Part shown: piece by piece, positions 33,622 through 46,423 of the stretch
How positions within the stretch are numbered: position 1 is the stretch's first letter
How the letters are laid out: the number at the start of each line of letters is the position of its first letter
Assembly (NCBI GenBank): GCA_002104905.1
Contig: MCFE01000189.1
Coordinates: 62,001-126,000, forward strand
Origin: Basidiobolus meristosporus CBS 931.73
Taxonomy: Eukaryota > Basidiobolomycota > Basidiobolomycetes > Basidiobolales > Basidiobolaceae
Direction: 5' to 3'
DNA: 64,000 nt
Translations under genes and position numbers: made by a program
The notes under the pieces: model-generated
Told to the model about the DNA's origin: nothing
Seen by the model: only the letters and a program-made list of their open reading frames with translations
Databases searched by the model: none

Positions 33622-36600
33622 CTCCCACTCAGCTAAATGTTCATACTGACTAGTCCTAATTTTGACCTAAGATATTCAAATTTGTCTCTAGCTAATGGTT
33701 TGGTAAATATATCTGCAATCATTCCATCTGAAGGGCAGTAGACTAAGCTAACTAAGTTATTCTTTATAGCTTCACATATGAAATGATGTCTAATATCTAT
33801 GTGCTTAGCTCTAGTATGAAAAGTTGGATTTCTACCTGATTTTATACATCCTTGATTTTCTTGAAATAAAGTAATAGGAATTTTTTGACATAGGCCTAAA
33901 TCTGTAAAAAGCTTTCTTAGCCATATTGCTTCTTTTTTAGCTTCACATGCAGTCATATGCTCTGCCTCTGTGGTAGAAAGTGCAATGGTTGGTTGCTTTC
34001 TTGAATTCCATGAAATTGCTCCTTTACAGTACAGAAAGGTGTATCCTGTGGTGGATCTTCTGTCTTCTAAATTTTGTCCCCAATCAGCATCAGAGTATCC
34101 CACAAGATCTTGTTCTGAATCCTTATAAGTGTATCTTAAGCAGATATCCGCAGTTCCTTTGAAATGTCTAAAAATCCTTGTAACTGCTGTAATATGATCA
34201 GATCCATAGTTCTAATTATGTTGGCTGAAAATTCCTACTGAATGTGAGATATCTGGACATTTTCCAAGCATGATATACATCAGACTGCCAATCATAGAAT
34301 GATAAGGAAATTCAGGGCTTTCAGATGGCACTAAGCTCTCTTGATTTGGTTGAGTTTTGACCAAGTTAAGGTTTGTCTCCATTGGGGTAGCTGCTGGTTT
34401 ACAGTCTTCCATTTGGTACTTCTTTAGTATATCTTGAATATACTTGGACTGGCTTAGGGTGATAGTCTGGGTACTTCTGTCTATGTAGAACATGGACCCT
34501 AAGTAGTAACTGAGTTCTCCTAGATTGGACATCTTGAACTCCTTAGATAAGCTGGATTTAGCCTCTTCCAATGTTTCTAGGTTATTGGCATCTATAATAA
34601 GATCATCCACATAGAGAGCTAATAGAACTGGATTTGCTCTATCTGGCTTGCAGTATATATTATAGTCAGCATTACTCCTTTTGAAACTCAAAGATTCTAA
34701 ATAAGAATCTATCTTGCAATTCCAGGCTCTTGGGGATTGTTTGAGACCATAGAGTGACATTTTAAGTTTGCAGACCAAATGGGGGTTATCTTGGTCAGCA
34801 AGCGCATCAGGCTGGTCCATATGCACATCCTCATCAAGTTTTCCATTCAAAAATGCAGTTTTTATCTCCATTTAATTAATAAAAAACTTATATTTGGCTG
34901 CAATAGCCAATAGCAATCTGATGGAATTATAGTTGGCTACCAGTGCAAAGGTCTCAGCATAGTCAAGTCCTTTTGCTTGGGAGTTTTCATTGGCCACAAG
35001 TCTTGCTTTGTTTCTTTCAATTGTACCATTGGCCTTATATTTTGTCTGGAAGACCCATCTGGATCCAATTGATTTTTGGTTGATTGGTAATTTAACTAAG
35101 TCCCAGGTTTGATTTTCCATCAGGGCCTGATATTGCTCATTCATTAAATATCTCCAAAACTTTGTCTGAGGGCTATTAAGGGTCAATTTTGCAGCCTGGG
35201 GCTCATCAATATGGACTGAATAGGGATAGGCTAAGTTTGTACCCTCATTGATATGGTAATTTGGGCTATTTCTTGTCTGATTGAATTTCAGGGCATTTGA
35301 TACTGGAATGATCACTTCTGGGATATTCCTGGGCACTGATTTTGGATGAACCATGGTTGTAGAGTCCTCTGGAGTAAAAAATTACATTTTTTGCTCAGAT
35401 TCAATCCTGACAATTGGTGGACTTGAGATCAGATTTTTGTCATCATCTGATGTCATTTTTTGTGAAAATTTTAAATTTTCATCAAACAACGCATCATTAG
35501 ACTTGATTAGCTTCTTTGCATCAGTATTGTAGAGTCTGTATGCTTTACTCTTATTGCAGTAGCCTAAAAATATGCATTTTATACTTTTTGGCTTAAATTT
35601 TGACTGATTTCCAGGCACTCTCCTGGCATATGCTGTACACCCACATATTATTAGATGTTCTGCACTTGATGTGTATCCATACCATGCTTCAAATGGAGTA
35701 GAACCACAAAGCATTCTGTTATAACTCTTATTCTTAAGATATATTGCAGTAGCAACTGATTCTGCCCAAAAATCATAGGATAATTTTTGATCATGGATCA
35801 TAGATCTTGCCATATCAATTATTGATCTGTTAGCACATTCTGCTACTCAATTTTGCTGTGCAGGGTATGGTATAGTAGTCTCTTGCTTTATCCCATGAAT
35901 TTTGCAGAAGTGGATGAAGAGTTTTGAGCTATATTCTCCACCATTGTCAGAGCATATTTTCTTCATTTTTTCACCAGTTTCTCTCTCAACCATGGCTTTA
36001 AGCTCCCTGAACTTAGACAGAGCTTCTTCCTTTCTCTCCATGAAGAAGACCCATGTGTATCTTGTAAAATCATCAATAAAGATGATTAAATACTTCATCC
36101 CACCTAAGGATAGACTTTGCAAAGGTCCACAGAGATCTGAGTGAATTAGATCTAATTTTTTCTTAGTTTTGATCAACCCAAAGCTCTTAAACGGTTGTCT
36201 GGCTTGTTTCCCATCTATGCAGGCTTCACAGTGCTCCAAATTAGCTGGGATTAATTTTTACTCCAGAAGTTAGCTGATCTTTGATCATTTTGCCCAAATC
36301 ATCAAATTTGATGTCCCCAAATCTCCTGTGCCAAAGCGTTGGTGTTTTTTCATTTAATTTACTTATACTGGCTTCCAAATATGATGGAATATAAGTCAAC
36401 TTGTATAGATTCTGATGTCTGATACCCAAAGCAATATGGGCACCATTTTGATCAGTGATTATGCATCCAAAATTGTCAAAGTTGAAACTGAGACCTTCTG
36501 CAGTGGTCATGCTTACAGATAGTAGGTTCTTGGCTATTTCTGGTACATAGAGTACTTCATTAAAGGTCAGTGTATGGCTTCCTTCACTGCTTCTTAGGTT

Positions 36601-36642
36601 TACTTTAATAGTTCCTTCTCCCACTGCTTCAAGTGTTCTATC
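33622..36642 (-). pseudogene. outer copia PR-IN-RT-RNase H
   Basis: Minus strand, well preserved but split into several frames. Protease/linker and integrase finger lie in 36,642-36,241. The integrase core in 36,239-35,847 has HSDLCGP and SDNGGEYSSK. The integrase C-terminal/connection lies in 35,813-35,382 and the RT N-terminus in 35,354-34,872. RT 34,871-34,212 has LYVDDLIIDA (YVDD near 34,605). RNase H 34,103-33,633 has YSDADWGQNLEDRRS and ends YCPSDGMIADIFTKPLARDK. Each junction carries a single frameshift or stop, so the copy looks recently dead. Confidence 0.9.
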
Positions 36643-36991
36643 TGTAGTAAAAATTTGTAATTCCACCCAAATATTCACCTAACTTAGTCACTTAGATCAC
36701 TACCTTCAAATCCTAGAGAATACTGACCAAATTCCTTGTTGGGATTTACTTAGAATATTTTCACCAAAGTACCAGGTACCCATAACATGAAAACTCTGAA
36801 AGTTGTCTAAGCAGCCCCAAACTTTGTGCACATGCTCTTGGGACCTTCCCAAACCTGCTCTACATGTTTGTTATGCCAGGACTATGTAAAAGTATAAACA
36901 CTACATTTATATTCAATACATCATTAAGTGAAAACCACATAACCCACTTGTTCTCACAATCACTTCCAATATCTCCAAGACTCTTACAACA
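36643..36991 (+). repeat. inner copia 5' LTR
   Basis: 349 bp, with start TGTAGTAA (one change from TGTTGTAA) and intact end TTACAACA. It is followed by GACTATGAGTCCCAAGCTG, a changed form of the primer-binding leader. Confidence 0.9.
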
Positions 36992-39900
36992 GACTATGAG
37001 TCCCAAGCTGTCACTCTCTGCAATGTTTACTACTGCTATTAATGGAATCTTCCCTCTGCTGAAAAGCTGGATGGATCTAACTACCAAGTGTGGAAGGTGA
37101 AGATGAAGATGCTGCTACAAGAAAGAGGCCTTTAGGATATTTTCATGGGAGAAGAATGCCCTCCTAAAAACATGGGAGAGGAAGCCTTAAAGTACCAGAA
37201 GAAAGAACAAAGTGCCTTTAACTACATATGCCTTAATGTTAAGGACAAATTGCTAATTCAATGCTCAAGAGCAAAAACAGTAAATAATGCCTGGAAGGCA
37301 TTAGAAGACACCTACCAGTCATGTTAAGCTTCTAAGAAAATGTATCTGAGACAAAAATTCTTTATTACAAAGATGCAGCCAGGAGGAGAAATGAAAAATC
37401 TAGTTAACGGAATTACCCTGCTGGTAGATGAAATGGAATCTGTGGGCATACCAACTACTGATGAGGATGTGATAGTTACCATCCTGAATAGCCTAATAGA
37501 CAAGTTTCAGGTCCTTGTATCAATCCTAGAGTCCAAAACTGAAGATTTGACCTTAATTTATGTATATGGAAGGCTCCTGGATGAAGAATTAAGAAAATCA
37601 AGCGCCAATAAGAAGGAAGGAGAAAATGCTTTAATCAGCAATGATAACCAACAAAGGAGGTACCCAAGATCCTACAAAGGCAACAGCAATCTGTGTTGTA
37701 AATACAGCAAAAGGAAAGGACAAACATCACACCGGTGCTTCAAAAAGAAAGACAATCAGCAAAAGAAGTCTGAAAGTGGAAATGCGGCAACAACTGAAGA
37801 TAGACTATTCATATCTGCACTAAATATGCCACAAACAAGGATTCTCAGACGTGGTATATTGACTCTGGAGTATCTCAACACTTTACACACCAAAAATAAC
37901 TTTTTACCCAATACCAATAAATTCCAATTAAGAAGGTTTTCATGGGTGACAATAGAACACTTGAAGCAGTGGGAGAAGGAACTATCCAAGTAAACCTAAG
38001 AAGCAGTGAAGGAAGCCATACACTGACCTTTAAAGAAGTACTCTATGTACCAGAAATAGCCAAGAATCTACTATCTGTAAGCAAGGCCACTGCAGAATGA
38101 CTCAGTTTCAGCTTTGACAATTCTGGATGCATGATCACTGATCAAAATGGTGCCCATATTGCTTTGGGTATCAGACATCAGAATCTATACAAGTTGACTT
38201 ATATTCCATCATATTTGGAAGCCAATAGAAGTAACTTAAATGAAGAAACACCAATGCTTTGGCACAGGAGATTTGGGCACATCAATTTTGATTATTCGGG
38301 CAAAATGATCAAAGATCAGCTAATTTCTGGAGTAAAATTGATCCCCCAGCTAATTTGGAGTACTGTGAAGCCTGCATATATGGAAAGCAAGCCAGACAAC
38401 CATTTAAGAGCTCTAGGTTGATCAAAACTAAGAAAAAATTAGATCTAATTCACTTAGATCTGTGTGGACCTATGCAAAATTTATCCTTAGGTGGGATGAA
38501 GTATTTAATCACCTTTATTGATGATTTTACAAGATACACATGGGTCTACTTCATGGGGAGAAAGGAAGAAGATCTGTCTAAGTTCAGGGAGCTTAAAGCC
38601 ATGGTTGAGAGAGAAACTGGTGAAAAAATCAAGAAAATATGCTCTGACAATGGTGGAGAATATATCTCAAAACTCTTCATCCACTTCTGCACAATTCATG
38701 GGATAAAGCAAGAGACTACTGTACCATACTCTGCACAGCAATATGAAGTAGCAGAATCTTCTAACAGATCAATAATTGATATGGCAAGATCTATGATCCA
38801 TGATCAAAAATTATTCTATGATTTTTGGGTGGAACCAGTTGCCACAACTGTATATCTCAAAAATAAGAGTTATAACAGAATACTTTATGGTTCTACTCCA
38901 TTTGAAGCATGGTATGGATACAGACCAAGTGCAGAACATCTAAGAACATGTGGGTGTACAACATATGCCAAGTAACTGCCCAAAATCAGTCAAAATTCAA
39001 GCCAAAAAGTATAAATTGCATATTTTTGGGCTACTGCAATGCAAGTAAATCATACAGACTCTACACCACCAAAGCAAAGAAGCTAGTCAAGTCCAGGGAT
39101 GTGTTTTTTGATGAAAACCTAAAATATTCATAAAAAATGACATCAGATTTGATGAAAATCTGATCTCAAGTCCACCAATTGTCAGGATTGAATCAGAGCA
39201 AAACAATGAGAATATTTTCACTCCAGAGGACTATACAGCCATGATTCAGCCAGAATCAGAGCCCAGGAATATTCCAGAAGTGATTATTCCAGTATCAATT
39301 GCCTGGAGATCCAATTGGACAAGAAATAGCCCAAATACTTTATTATGGAGGGTACAAACTTAGCCTATGCCTATTCAGTCCATATTGATGAGCCCCAGAC
39401 TGTAAAAGAGGCCCTAAATAGCCCTCAGACAAAGTCTTGCAGATCTGCAATTACTGAGGAATGTCAGGCCCTAATGGAAAATCAAACTGGGGACTTAGTC
39501 AAATTACCAATTGACTAAAAATCAATTGGGTGCAGATGGGTCTTCAAGACAAAATACAAGGCTGATGGTACAATTGAAAGATACAAAGTAAGACTTGTGG
39601 CCAAAGGATACTCTCAAACAAAAGGACTTGACTATACTGAGACCTTTGCACTGGTAGCCAAGTTTAATTCCATCAGATTGATATTGGCTGTTGCAGCCAA
39701 TTATAAGTTTTTTATTCATCAAATGGATGTAAAAACTGCATTTTGAATGGAAAACTTGATGAGGACATGTATATAGACCAGCCTAAAGGGTTTGTTGACC
39801 AAGATATCCCCCATTTGGCCTGCAGGCTTAAAAAGTCACTATATGGTCTCAAACAATCACCAAGAGCCTGGAATTGCAAGATAGATTCTTGTTTAGGATC

Positions 39901-40972
39901 TTTGAGTTTCAAAAGGAGTAATGCTGACTATAATATATACTGCAAGCCAGATGGAGCAAATCCAGTTCTATTAGCTCTCTATGTGGATGATCTTATTATA
40001 GATGCCAATAACCTAGAAACATTGGAAGAGGGTAAATCCAGCTTATCTAAGGAGTTCACGATGTCCAATCCAGGAGAACTCAGTCACTACTTAGGGTCCA
40101 TGTTCTACATAGACAGAAGTACCCAAACTATCACCCTAAGCCAGTCCAAGTATATTCAAGATATACTAAAGAAGTACCAAATGGAAGACTGTGAACCAGC
40201 AGCTACCCCAATGGAGACAAACCTTAACTTGGTCAAAACTCAACCAAATCAAGAGAGGCTTGTGCCATCTAAAAGCCCTGACTTTCCTTATCATTCCATG
40301 GTTGGCATTCTGATGTATATCATGCTTGGAACACGTCCAGATATCTCAAATTCAGTGGGAGTTGTCAGCCAACATAATCAGAACTATGGATCTGATCATA
40401 TTGCAGCAGTTAAGCGGACTTTTAGATACCTAAAAGGAACTGCTGATATTTACTTAAGATACATTTAAAAGGACTCAGAACAGGATCTTGTGGGATACTC
40501 TGATGCTGTTTGGGGACAAAATTTAGAAGACTGAAGATCCACCACAGGATACACCTTTCTTTACTGTAAAGGAGCAATCTCATGGAGCTCAAGAAAGCAA
40601 CCAACCATAGCACTTTCTACCACAGAGGCAGAGTATATGGCAGCCTGTGAAGCCACAAAAGAAGCAATGTGGCTAAGGAAGCTTTTTACAGATATAGGCC
40701 TATGGCAAAAAAACGCCTATTACTTTATTTCAAGATAATCAAGGACATATACAATTAGGTAGAAATCCAACTTTTCATGCTAGAACCAAGCATATATATA
40801 GTAGACATCATTTCATATGCAAAGCTATAGAGAGTAACTTAGTTAACTTAGTTTACTGCCCTTCAGATGAAATGATTGCAGATATATTTACCAAACCATT
40901 AGCTAGAGACAAGTTTGAATATCTTAGGTCAAAAATAGGACTAGTCAGTATGAACATTTAGCTGAGTGGGAG
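36992..40972 (+). pseudogene. inner copia Gag-Pol, multiply frameshifted
   Basis: Gag starts at about 37,023 (the equivalent ATG in the outer copy opens MSTTAITGIF) and a one-base loss near 37,047 shifts the frame. The gag body lies at 37,145-37,327 and 37,340-37,993, with a worn zinc knuckle (CCKYSKRKGQTSHRC, His changed to Gln). Integrase 38,355-38,975 has HLDLCGP, FTRYTWVYF and SDNGGEYISK. RT lies at 39,520-40,468 with LYVDDLIIDANN (YVDD near 39,982) and RNase H at 40,480-40,960. It ends in the polypurine GCTGAGTGGGAG. Stops interrupt gag/protease and the RT start. Confidence 0.9.
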
Positions 40973-41321
40973 TGTTGTAAAAATTTGTATTTCCACCTAA
41001 ATATTCACCTAACTTAGTCAGTTAGATCATTACCTTCAAATCCTAGAGAATACTGACCAAATTCCTTGTTGGGATTTACTTAAAATATTTTCACCAAAAT
41101 ACCAGGTACTCAGAACATGAAAACTCTCAAAGTTGTCTAAGCAGCCCCAAACTTTGTGCACATGTTTTTGGGACCTTCCTAAACCTGCTCTACATGTTTG
41201 TTATGCCTGGACCATGTAAACATATAAACACTACTTTTACATTAAGTAATTCATTAAGTGAAAACCACATAATCTACTTGTTCTCCCAATCACATCCAAT
41301 ATCTCCAAGACTCTTACAACA
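40973..41321 (+). repeat. inner copia 3' LTR
   Basis: 349 bp with intact TGTTGTAA and TTACAACA ends, followed by the CTATT duplicate. Confidence 0.95.
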
Positions 41322-42258
41322 CTATTGTCACCCATGAAAACCTTCTTCATTTGAATTTCTTGATATTGGGTAAAAAGTTGTTTTTGGTGTGTAAAGTGTT
41401 GAGATGCTCCAGAGTCAATATACCATGTGTGAGAATCCTTGTTTGTGGTCATCTTTAGTGCAGATATGAATAGTCTATCTTCAGTTGTTGCAGCATTTCC
41501 ATATTCAGGCTTTTTCTGCTGACTATCTTTCTTTGAAGCACTGGTCTGATGTGTATCCTTTCCTTTTGCAGTAGTTGCAAAACAGGTTGCTGTTGCCTTT
41601 GTAGGGTCTTGGGTACCTCCTTTGTTGGTTATCATTGCTGATTCAAGCATTTTCTTCTTCCTTCTTATTGGCACTTGATTTTCTTAATTCTTCATCCAGG
41701 AGCCTTCCATATACATAATTTAAGGTCAAATCTTCAGTTTTGGACTCGTCTTTCAGGCTATTCAGGATGGTAAATATCACATCCTCATCAGTGGATGTTA
41801 TGCCCACAGATTCCATTTCATCTACCAGCAGGGTTATTCTGTTAATTAGATCTTTCATTTCTTCTCCTGGTTGCATCTTTGTAATAAAGAATATTTGTCT
41901 CAGATACATTTTCTTAGAAGCTGAACATGACTGGTAGGTGTCTTCTAATGCCTTCCAGGCATTCTTTGCTGTTTTTGCTCTTGATCATTGAATTAGCAAT
42001 TTGTCTTTAACATTAAGGCAAATGTAGTTAAAGGCACTTTGTTCTTTCTTCTGATACTTTAAGGCTTCCTCTCCCACGCTTTTAGGAGGGCATTCTTCTC
42101 CCATGAAAATATCCTAAAGGCCTCTTTCTTGTAGCAGCATCTTCATCTTCACCTTACACACTTGGTAGTTAGATCCATCCAACTTTTCAGCAGAGGGAAA
42201 AATTCCAGTAATAGCAGTAGTAGACATTGCAGAGAGTGACAGCTTGGGGCTCATAACC
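41322..42258 (-). pseudogene. outer copia Gag and protease start, minus strand
   Basis: Gag opens near 42,226 with MSTTAITGIFPSAEKLDG and runs with a few shifts through 41,909-41,643 (MYLRQIFFITKMQPGEEMKDL...) to 41,674-41,237. The zinc-knuckle Cys residues are worn (CFATTAKGKDTHQTSASKK). The protease motif WYIDSGASQHFTHQ is intact near 41,420 (minus strand, Asp-Ser-Gly). Confidence 0.9.
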
Positions 42259-42588
42259 TGTTGTAAGAGTATTGGAGATATTGAAGTGATTGGGAGAACA
42301 AGTAAATTATCTGGTTTTCACTCAATGATTTATTCAATATAAAAGTAGTATTTATACTTTTACCTGGTCTTGGCATTAAAAACACGTAGAATAGGTTAAG
42401 GAAGGTCCCAAGAACATGTGTGCAAAGTTTGGGGCTGCTTGGACAACTTATCTAATTTTCATGTTCTGGGTAAATATTCTAAGTAAATCCCGACAAGGAA
42501 TTTGGTCAGTATTCTCTAGGATTTGAAGGTGATGATCTAAGTGACTAAGTTAGGTGAATATTTAGGTGGAATTACGAATTTTACAACA
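42259..42588 (-). repeat. outer copia 5' LTR
   Basis: 330 bp; on plus it starts TGTTGTAAGAG and ends TTACAACA. It is shorter than the other LTRs because of a small deletion near 42,470, where the 'TACCTGGTATTTTGGTGA' part is missing. Confidence 0.9.
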
Positions 42589-42884
42589 TAAGTGGGTTTC
42601 ACTTAATGATTTATTGAATGTAAAAGTAGTATTTGTACTTTTACATTGTCTTGCATGACAAGCACATGATATAGGCTAAGAAAGGCTCCAAGAACATGTG
42701 TGCAAAGTTTGGGGCTGTTTGGACAACTTTGAGAATTTTCATGTTCTGGATACCTGGTATTTTGGTGAAAATATTACAAGTAAATCCCAACAAGGAATTT
42801 GGTCAGTGTTTTCTAGGATATGAAGGTACTGATCTAAGTGACCAAGCTAGGTGAATATTTAGGTGGAATCACAAGTTTTTACAA
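42589..42884 (-). repeat. partial copia LTR, minus strand
   Basis: A second minus-strand LTR lacking its first 50 or so bases (starts AAGTGGGTTTCACTTAATG). It ends GGTGGAATCACAAGTTTTTAC, close to the family LTR start on the complement. The outer element adjoins it directly. Confidence 0.8.
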
Positions 42885-43125
42885 AAGTATCAGCTCCAGT
42901 GTCCAGATAAATGGAAGGCACCTGGCTGAAGAAATAAGAAAATCAAGTGCTAACAAGAAAAACAAGCAAAATGCTTTAATAAGCAATGATGACCATCAAA
43001 GGAGGTACTCAAGAGCATTAGGAGAAAGCAGCAACATTTCTTGTAGCAAGTGCAAAAGGAAAGGACACTCATCAGACTGGTACTTCAGAAAGCAAAATAA
43101 TGAGCAAGAAAAGCATTAATATGTA
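42885..43125 (+). pseudogene. Ty1/copia gag C-terminal fragment with zinc knuckle
   Basis: The frame 42,838-43,119 carries RKSSANKKNKQNALISNDDHQRR followed by CSKCKRKGHSSDWY, a CCHC knuckle with the last Cys changed to Tyr. It marks the right edge of the repeat-dense part of the window. Confidence 0.85.
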
Positions 43126-46100
43126 AATGCTGCAACAATCGAAGATATACTTGAAATTGATATGATGCTAGAGCCAAAGCTATTTTGCACCAACTATAGA
43201 AAGTATCCTACAGGCATTTATTTTGGATATTACTAGCCATCCCATCATGGTTCACAAACTATCTCTTGGTGTATTTTACTATACGCACAGCCAAATATGC
43301 TCTCACAACATGTAAGAAGGCCAGTGGCTATGATGTTTGGCCTATGAAGATGATTCAAGCCGGTATATACATTACTGATGGTAGAATTTACATTTTTGGT
43401 GCTAACTCATATTTTGTGAGAGTCGTAAGTACAATGGCATTCCTCCACAGCAGAGATCAATAAATGGTTTTCCGGCTCACATCCAACAATCCAGTTGTAA
43501 ACCAAGCTGTATTCTCCACCAGATCCAGTTTGAACAGCTGGTGATTGCCGCATATTTCGGGACAAAACTCCATGCAACCTCTAGGTAATTACCAATATGG
43601 TTGGATTTTGGTGTGATTGAAAATATTGATGCACTATTCACGGTTGGGGTACCGAGTTGTCCACTACATCAATCAAGGGTTCAGGGCATGTAACAATTAC
43701 AAGAATCTACTCTTCAGATGTCCGTTATAACAGGATCAAAATAATGGGATACCGTTCCGTCATATATGCAATGTCGGTCAAAGGATACGGATTTCAAGGC
43801 GTGATTTGGGCTGCAGGTGAAGTACCCACCGCCGTATTAAGATGAGAAGCCGGGGACCCAACAAGCAGCGCTTTGACTAGGTGGCTTTACTATGTAATTA
43901 ATCCAGAATTTATTTATGAAGATCTGCTATTTGGAGGCTTACTATACACATCCATCAACCTCCGATACTAGCATTCACGGGATCCACGGATCAGGACCTC
44001 TAGCCTCGGCACTGGAAGGTACCTTATCAACATGAATGCTTTTAGTGGTATTTAAATGGAAACATAAAGCATTGAAGTAGGGAGCAATCACTCATCTCAG
44101 GTTAGTACTGGTAGACAAATTGAGATATTTACTCTATAACACAGTGGCCAAAATGTATTGATCTAAATGACATCGCCAATCAGCACGGGGCTAGGTACAC
44201 AAAAGTCCAGTATTTCAAAAGGCGATCCCTCTGATAATCTTTGCCAACGTAATATCGATCCTTGCTCATGGGTGTCAGTTATTTCCACCGAGATGGTCCC
44301 CGACTCCGGTATAGGGTCGGCGGAAAACTGTAACGCTCAAGGTTAAGGCGATAACTAGCTAAGGTTGGTCAGAACGCCAACAGTGAGTGGGAGGGAGTAC
44401 GGGATCTGGATTCTTGTAAATCTATGGAGAGGTTATAGTAAGTGATTTCCCTTGTGAATCCAAAAAAATGGGATTGTTTTGTTTTTCCATCGGAGCCCCA
44501 GTTACAGATCATGCCAGAGACTCCAGCAAAATACCACATCCAGAAGAGCTTGAGGGTAACGTATGAATACCAATACAGATTAGTTCTGTGCATAGATGAG
44601 AACCATGGGGAAAATGTCATCAGTCAAGTGAGAAGTTCGATTCAAAAGCATAATAATATAAATAAAAAATGTCAGATCACTATCAGCTCCGCTTTAATCG
44701 CCTAATTTAGCATGAAGGGAACTCCGAAGATAGAAAGCCCGCGCTCATGATCACGATTGGACACTATGTTTAGTGCATTAGCTTTGAATCCATCTGTTGC
44801 ACCTTACACCATCCACTCCCCAGTCCTTATTGTTGTGCACAAGCCAACTGTTGCAACTAACGCGGCATGTCTTAGTTCCTCCCCAACGGTTCTTGATTTC
44901 GTGCTCGATAAAATTTCACATCGCTTACAACTTCTCTTGGATGTTGAGTTGGCCTGATCGTAAGCCGATAATCAATTGGGCAATGCCCCTATTCGTCCAT
45001 GCTTCAGGAGTAGGCAGGCGTCAAGCGCCATCCAGGCCAATTGATCACTTGTAAACAGCCCTGTGAAATCGAGATCACAGGTATTTACGAACAAGATACA
45101 TCAACTAGATCCCACAATCAACTACCCGAGGAATACATAGGGAATCTAATCCAGTACACTCTCACCCCCTACGTCGTGAAACACTACCCACCTTCTTAGC
45201 CGTGTTCCTGTAGTTTATGATAGCCGCGCTCTACTTAGGACCTCCATAGCCTGAGCGTATTGCACCCTATACCGAGGTGGTGTACGATAGGATTTGTGCA
45301 ACGAACACTTGGTGTACAGTACACCTTCGGATAAACGGCCTGCTTGATTTGGAATTCATGGTAAAAATGTGGTAATGCCAAGGCGTCTTTTGGTTGTGTC
45401 GCATGTATAATAAGAAAGGGCAGCTGTCCAAGATGAAATTTTGAGATTAGCAGTGTCTGGGCCCGAATATGGCCCATCATCCATACCACGTGCTTTTAAT
45501 ACTCGCCAAGCACAGTGCATCACTCTGGTTCGTGTCAACATAGCAGCTAAGATCGTGCACTGGGGTATGCTCATCCAAAAAAAATAACGCAACTGGAGGC
45601 GAATGTTACTTCCAAATCAAGAATTTCAAGGCACCTATTGACTGAATACTGAAATAGGAAGTACAGCCACCAGACTGTCTGTACGGATTGAATGTTTTGA
45701 AGTCCCTGGATGCTTATAGAGATGGCATCATAAGGATTCATGAGACTGACGTGTTGAAGGGGTTCCATTTGAAACCTGGCCATCGATATTCATCAGGAGC
45801 CGGAGTAGAAATCAACATCGTATTAGCAACATGTTGATTTGAGCATAGCCGTGAAAGTGGTACAATATATATGTGGTTTTCAAACAACCTACGTTTAGAA
45901 GTTTCCAATGGAATTTAGCCCGTACCACCATCCATCCCGGCTATGCTGGATGAATACCAGTTCTACATTCAACCTACAATCATGATTGTGATAAGAGTTT
46001 TTTAGATTCCTGTGGTCGTTTCAAATCACCACATTTGACACCCGATCGGTGCGATGTGAAGCATCAAGGTGACGGCAATGAGTTACCCTTTGAAAATGCG

Positions 46101-46423
46101 TATCTCCAGGGCACATCAGATCTGAATGCAAGCAACTGCATTCCATAAACATTAGCTAAGGAACAAATCATGATGACCAACCTCAAACTTGGGATTTTCT
46201 CAACAACAAGATGCACACCTCAAATCTTGGCCGCCTGCAGCTTGTTACATGTCCTCGGATTCCAAGTACAAGGTTGACGTTACAAACATATTCAAACAGC
46301 ACCGCTTGATATAAATTATGCTTCCGCATCATTGTGAACAAAACATTTCTTTGGTAGCAACCTATTCCCGTACATATTTCCCATTTGAAATAGCCCCTTG
46401 CTTAGATACCCAGATCCCGATTC
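43126..46423. other. 3.3-kb spacer, nothing recognised
   Basis: Base composition is visibly less AT-rich than the repeat region. Only short open frames occur, none with a recognisable domain, and no LTR, TIR or RNA gene was identified by eye. Undetected intron-split or non-coding genes are possible. It ends at the subtilase start. Confidence 0.4.

Larger units (their letters stand above)
36643..41321 (+). mobile_element. inner full-length Ty1/copia element (4,679 bp), nested
   Basis: 5' LTR 36,643-36,991 and 3' LTR 40,973-41,321 (349 bp each) in plus orientation. Removing it joins the outer copia at the stretch reading AAGTGTTCTATTGTCACCC (plus strand). The flanking CTATC (left) and CTATT (right) look like a 5-bp target duplication with one change. 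It inserted in antiparallel orientation, close to the outer element's protease region. Confidence 0.9.
33274..42588 (-). mobile_element. outer full-length Ty1/copia element, interrupted by a nested copia
   Basis: 3' LTR 33,274-33,621 and 5' LTR 42,259-42,588, both minus strand, bracket a complete set of copia coding segments (42,258-41,322 and 36,642-33,622). A second copia inserted at 36,643-41,321. After its removal the element is about 4.6 kb. The leader reads GGTTATGAGCCCCAAGCTG next to the 5' LTR. Flanks do not match (copia integrase left, copia LTR right), so no target duplication survives or a rearrangement has occurred. Confidence 0.85.

Noticed and set aside
36992-40972. Inner copia as an active, coding element
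   Set aside because: Gag, protease and the RT start are interrupted by shifts and stops, so it is annotated as a pseudogene despite intact LTRs.
44630-44665. tRNA B-box-like AGTTCGATTC
   Set aside because: The flanking bases do not form a T-stem, no matching A-box or acceptor stem lies at the right distance, so it is not called a tRNA.
43126-46423. Host gene in the 3.3-kb spacer
   Set aside because: Open frames are short (under 100 codons), overlap on both strands and show no domain or plausible exon chain.
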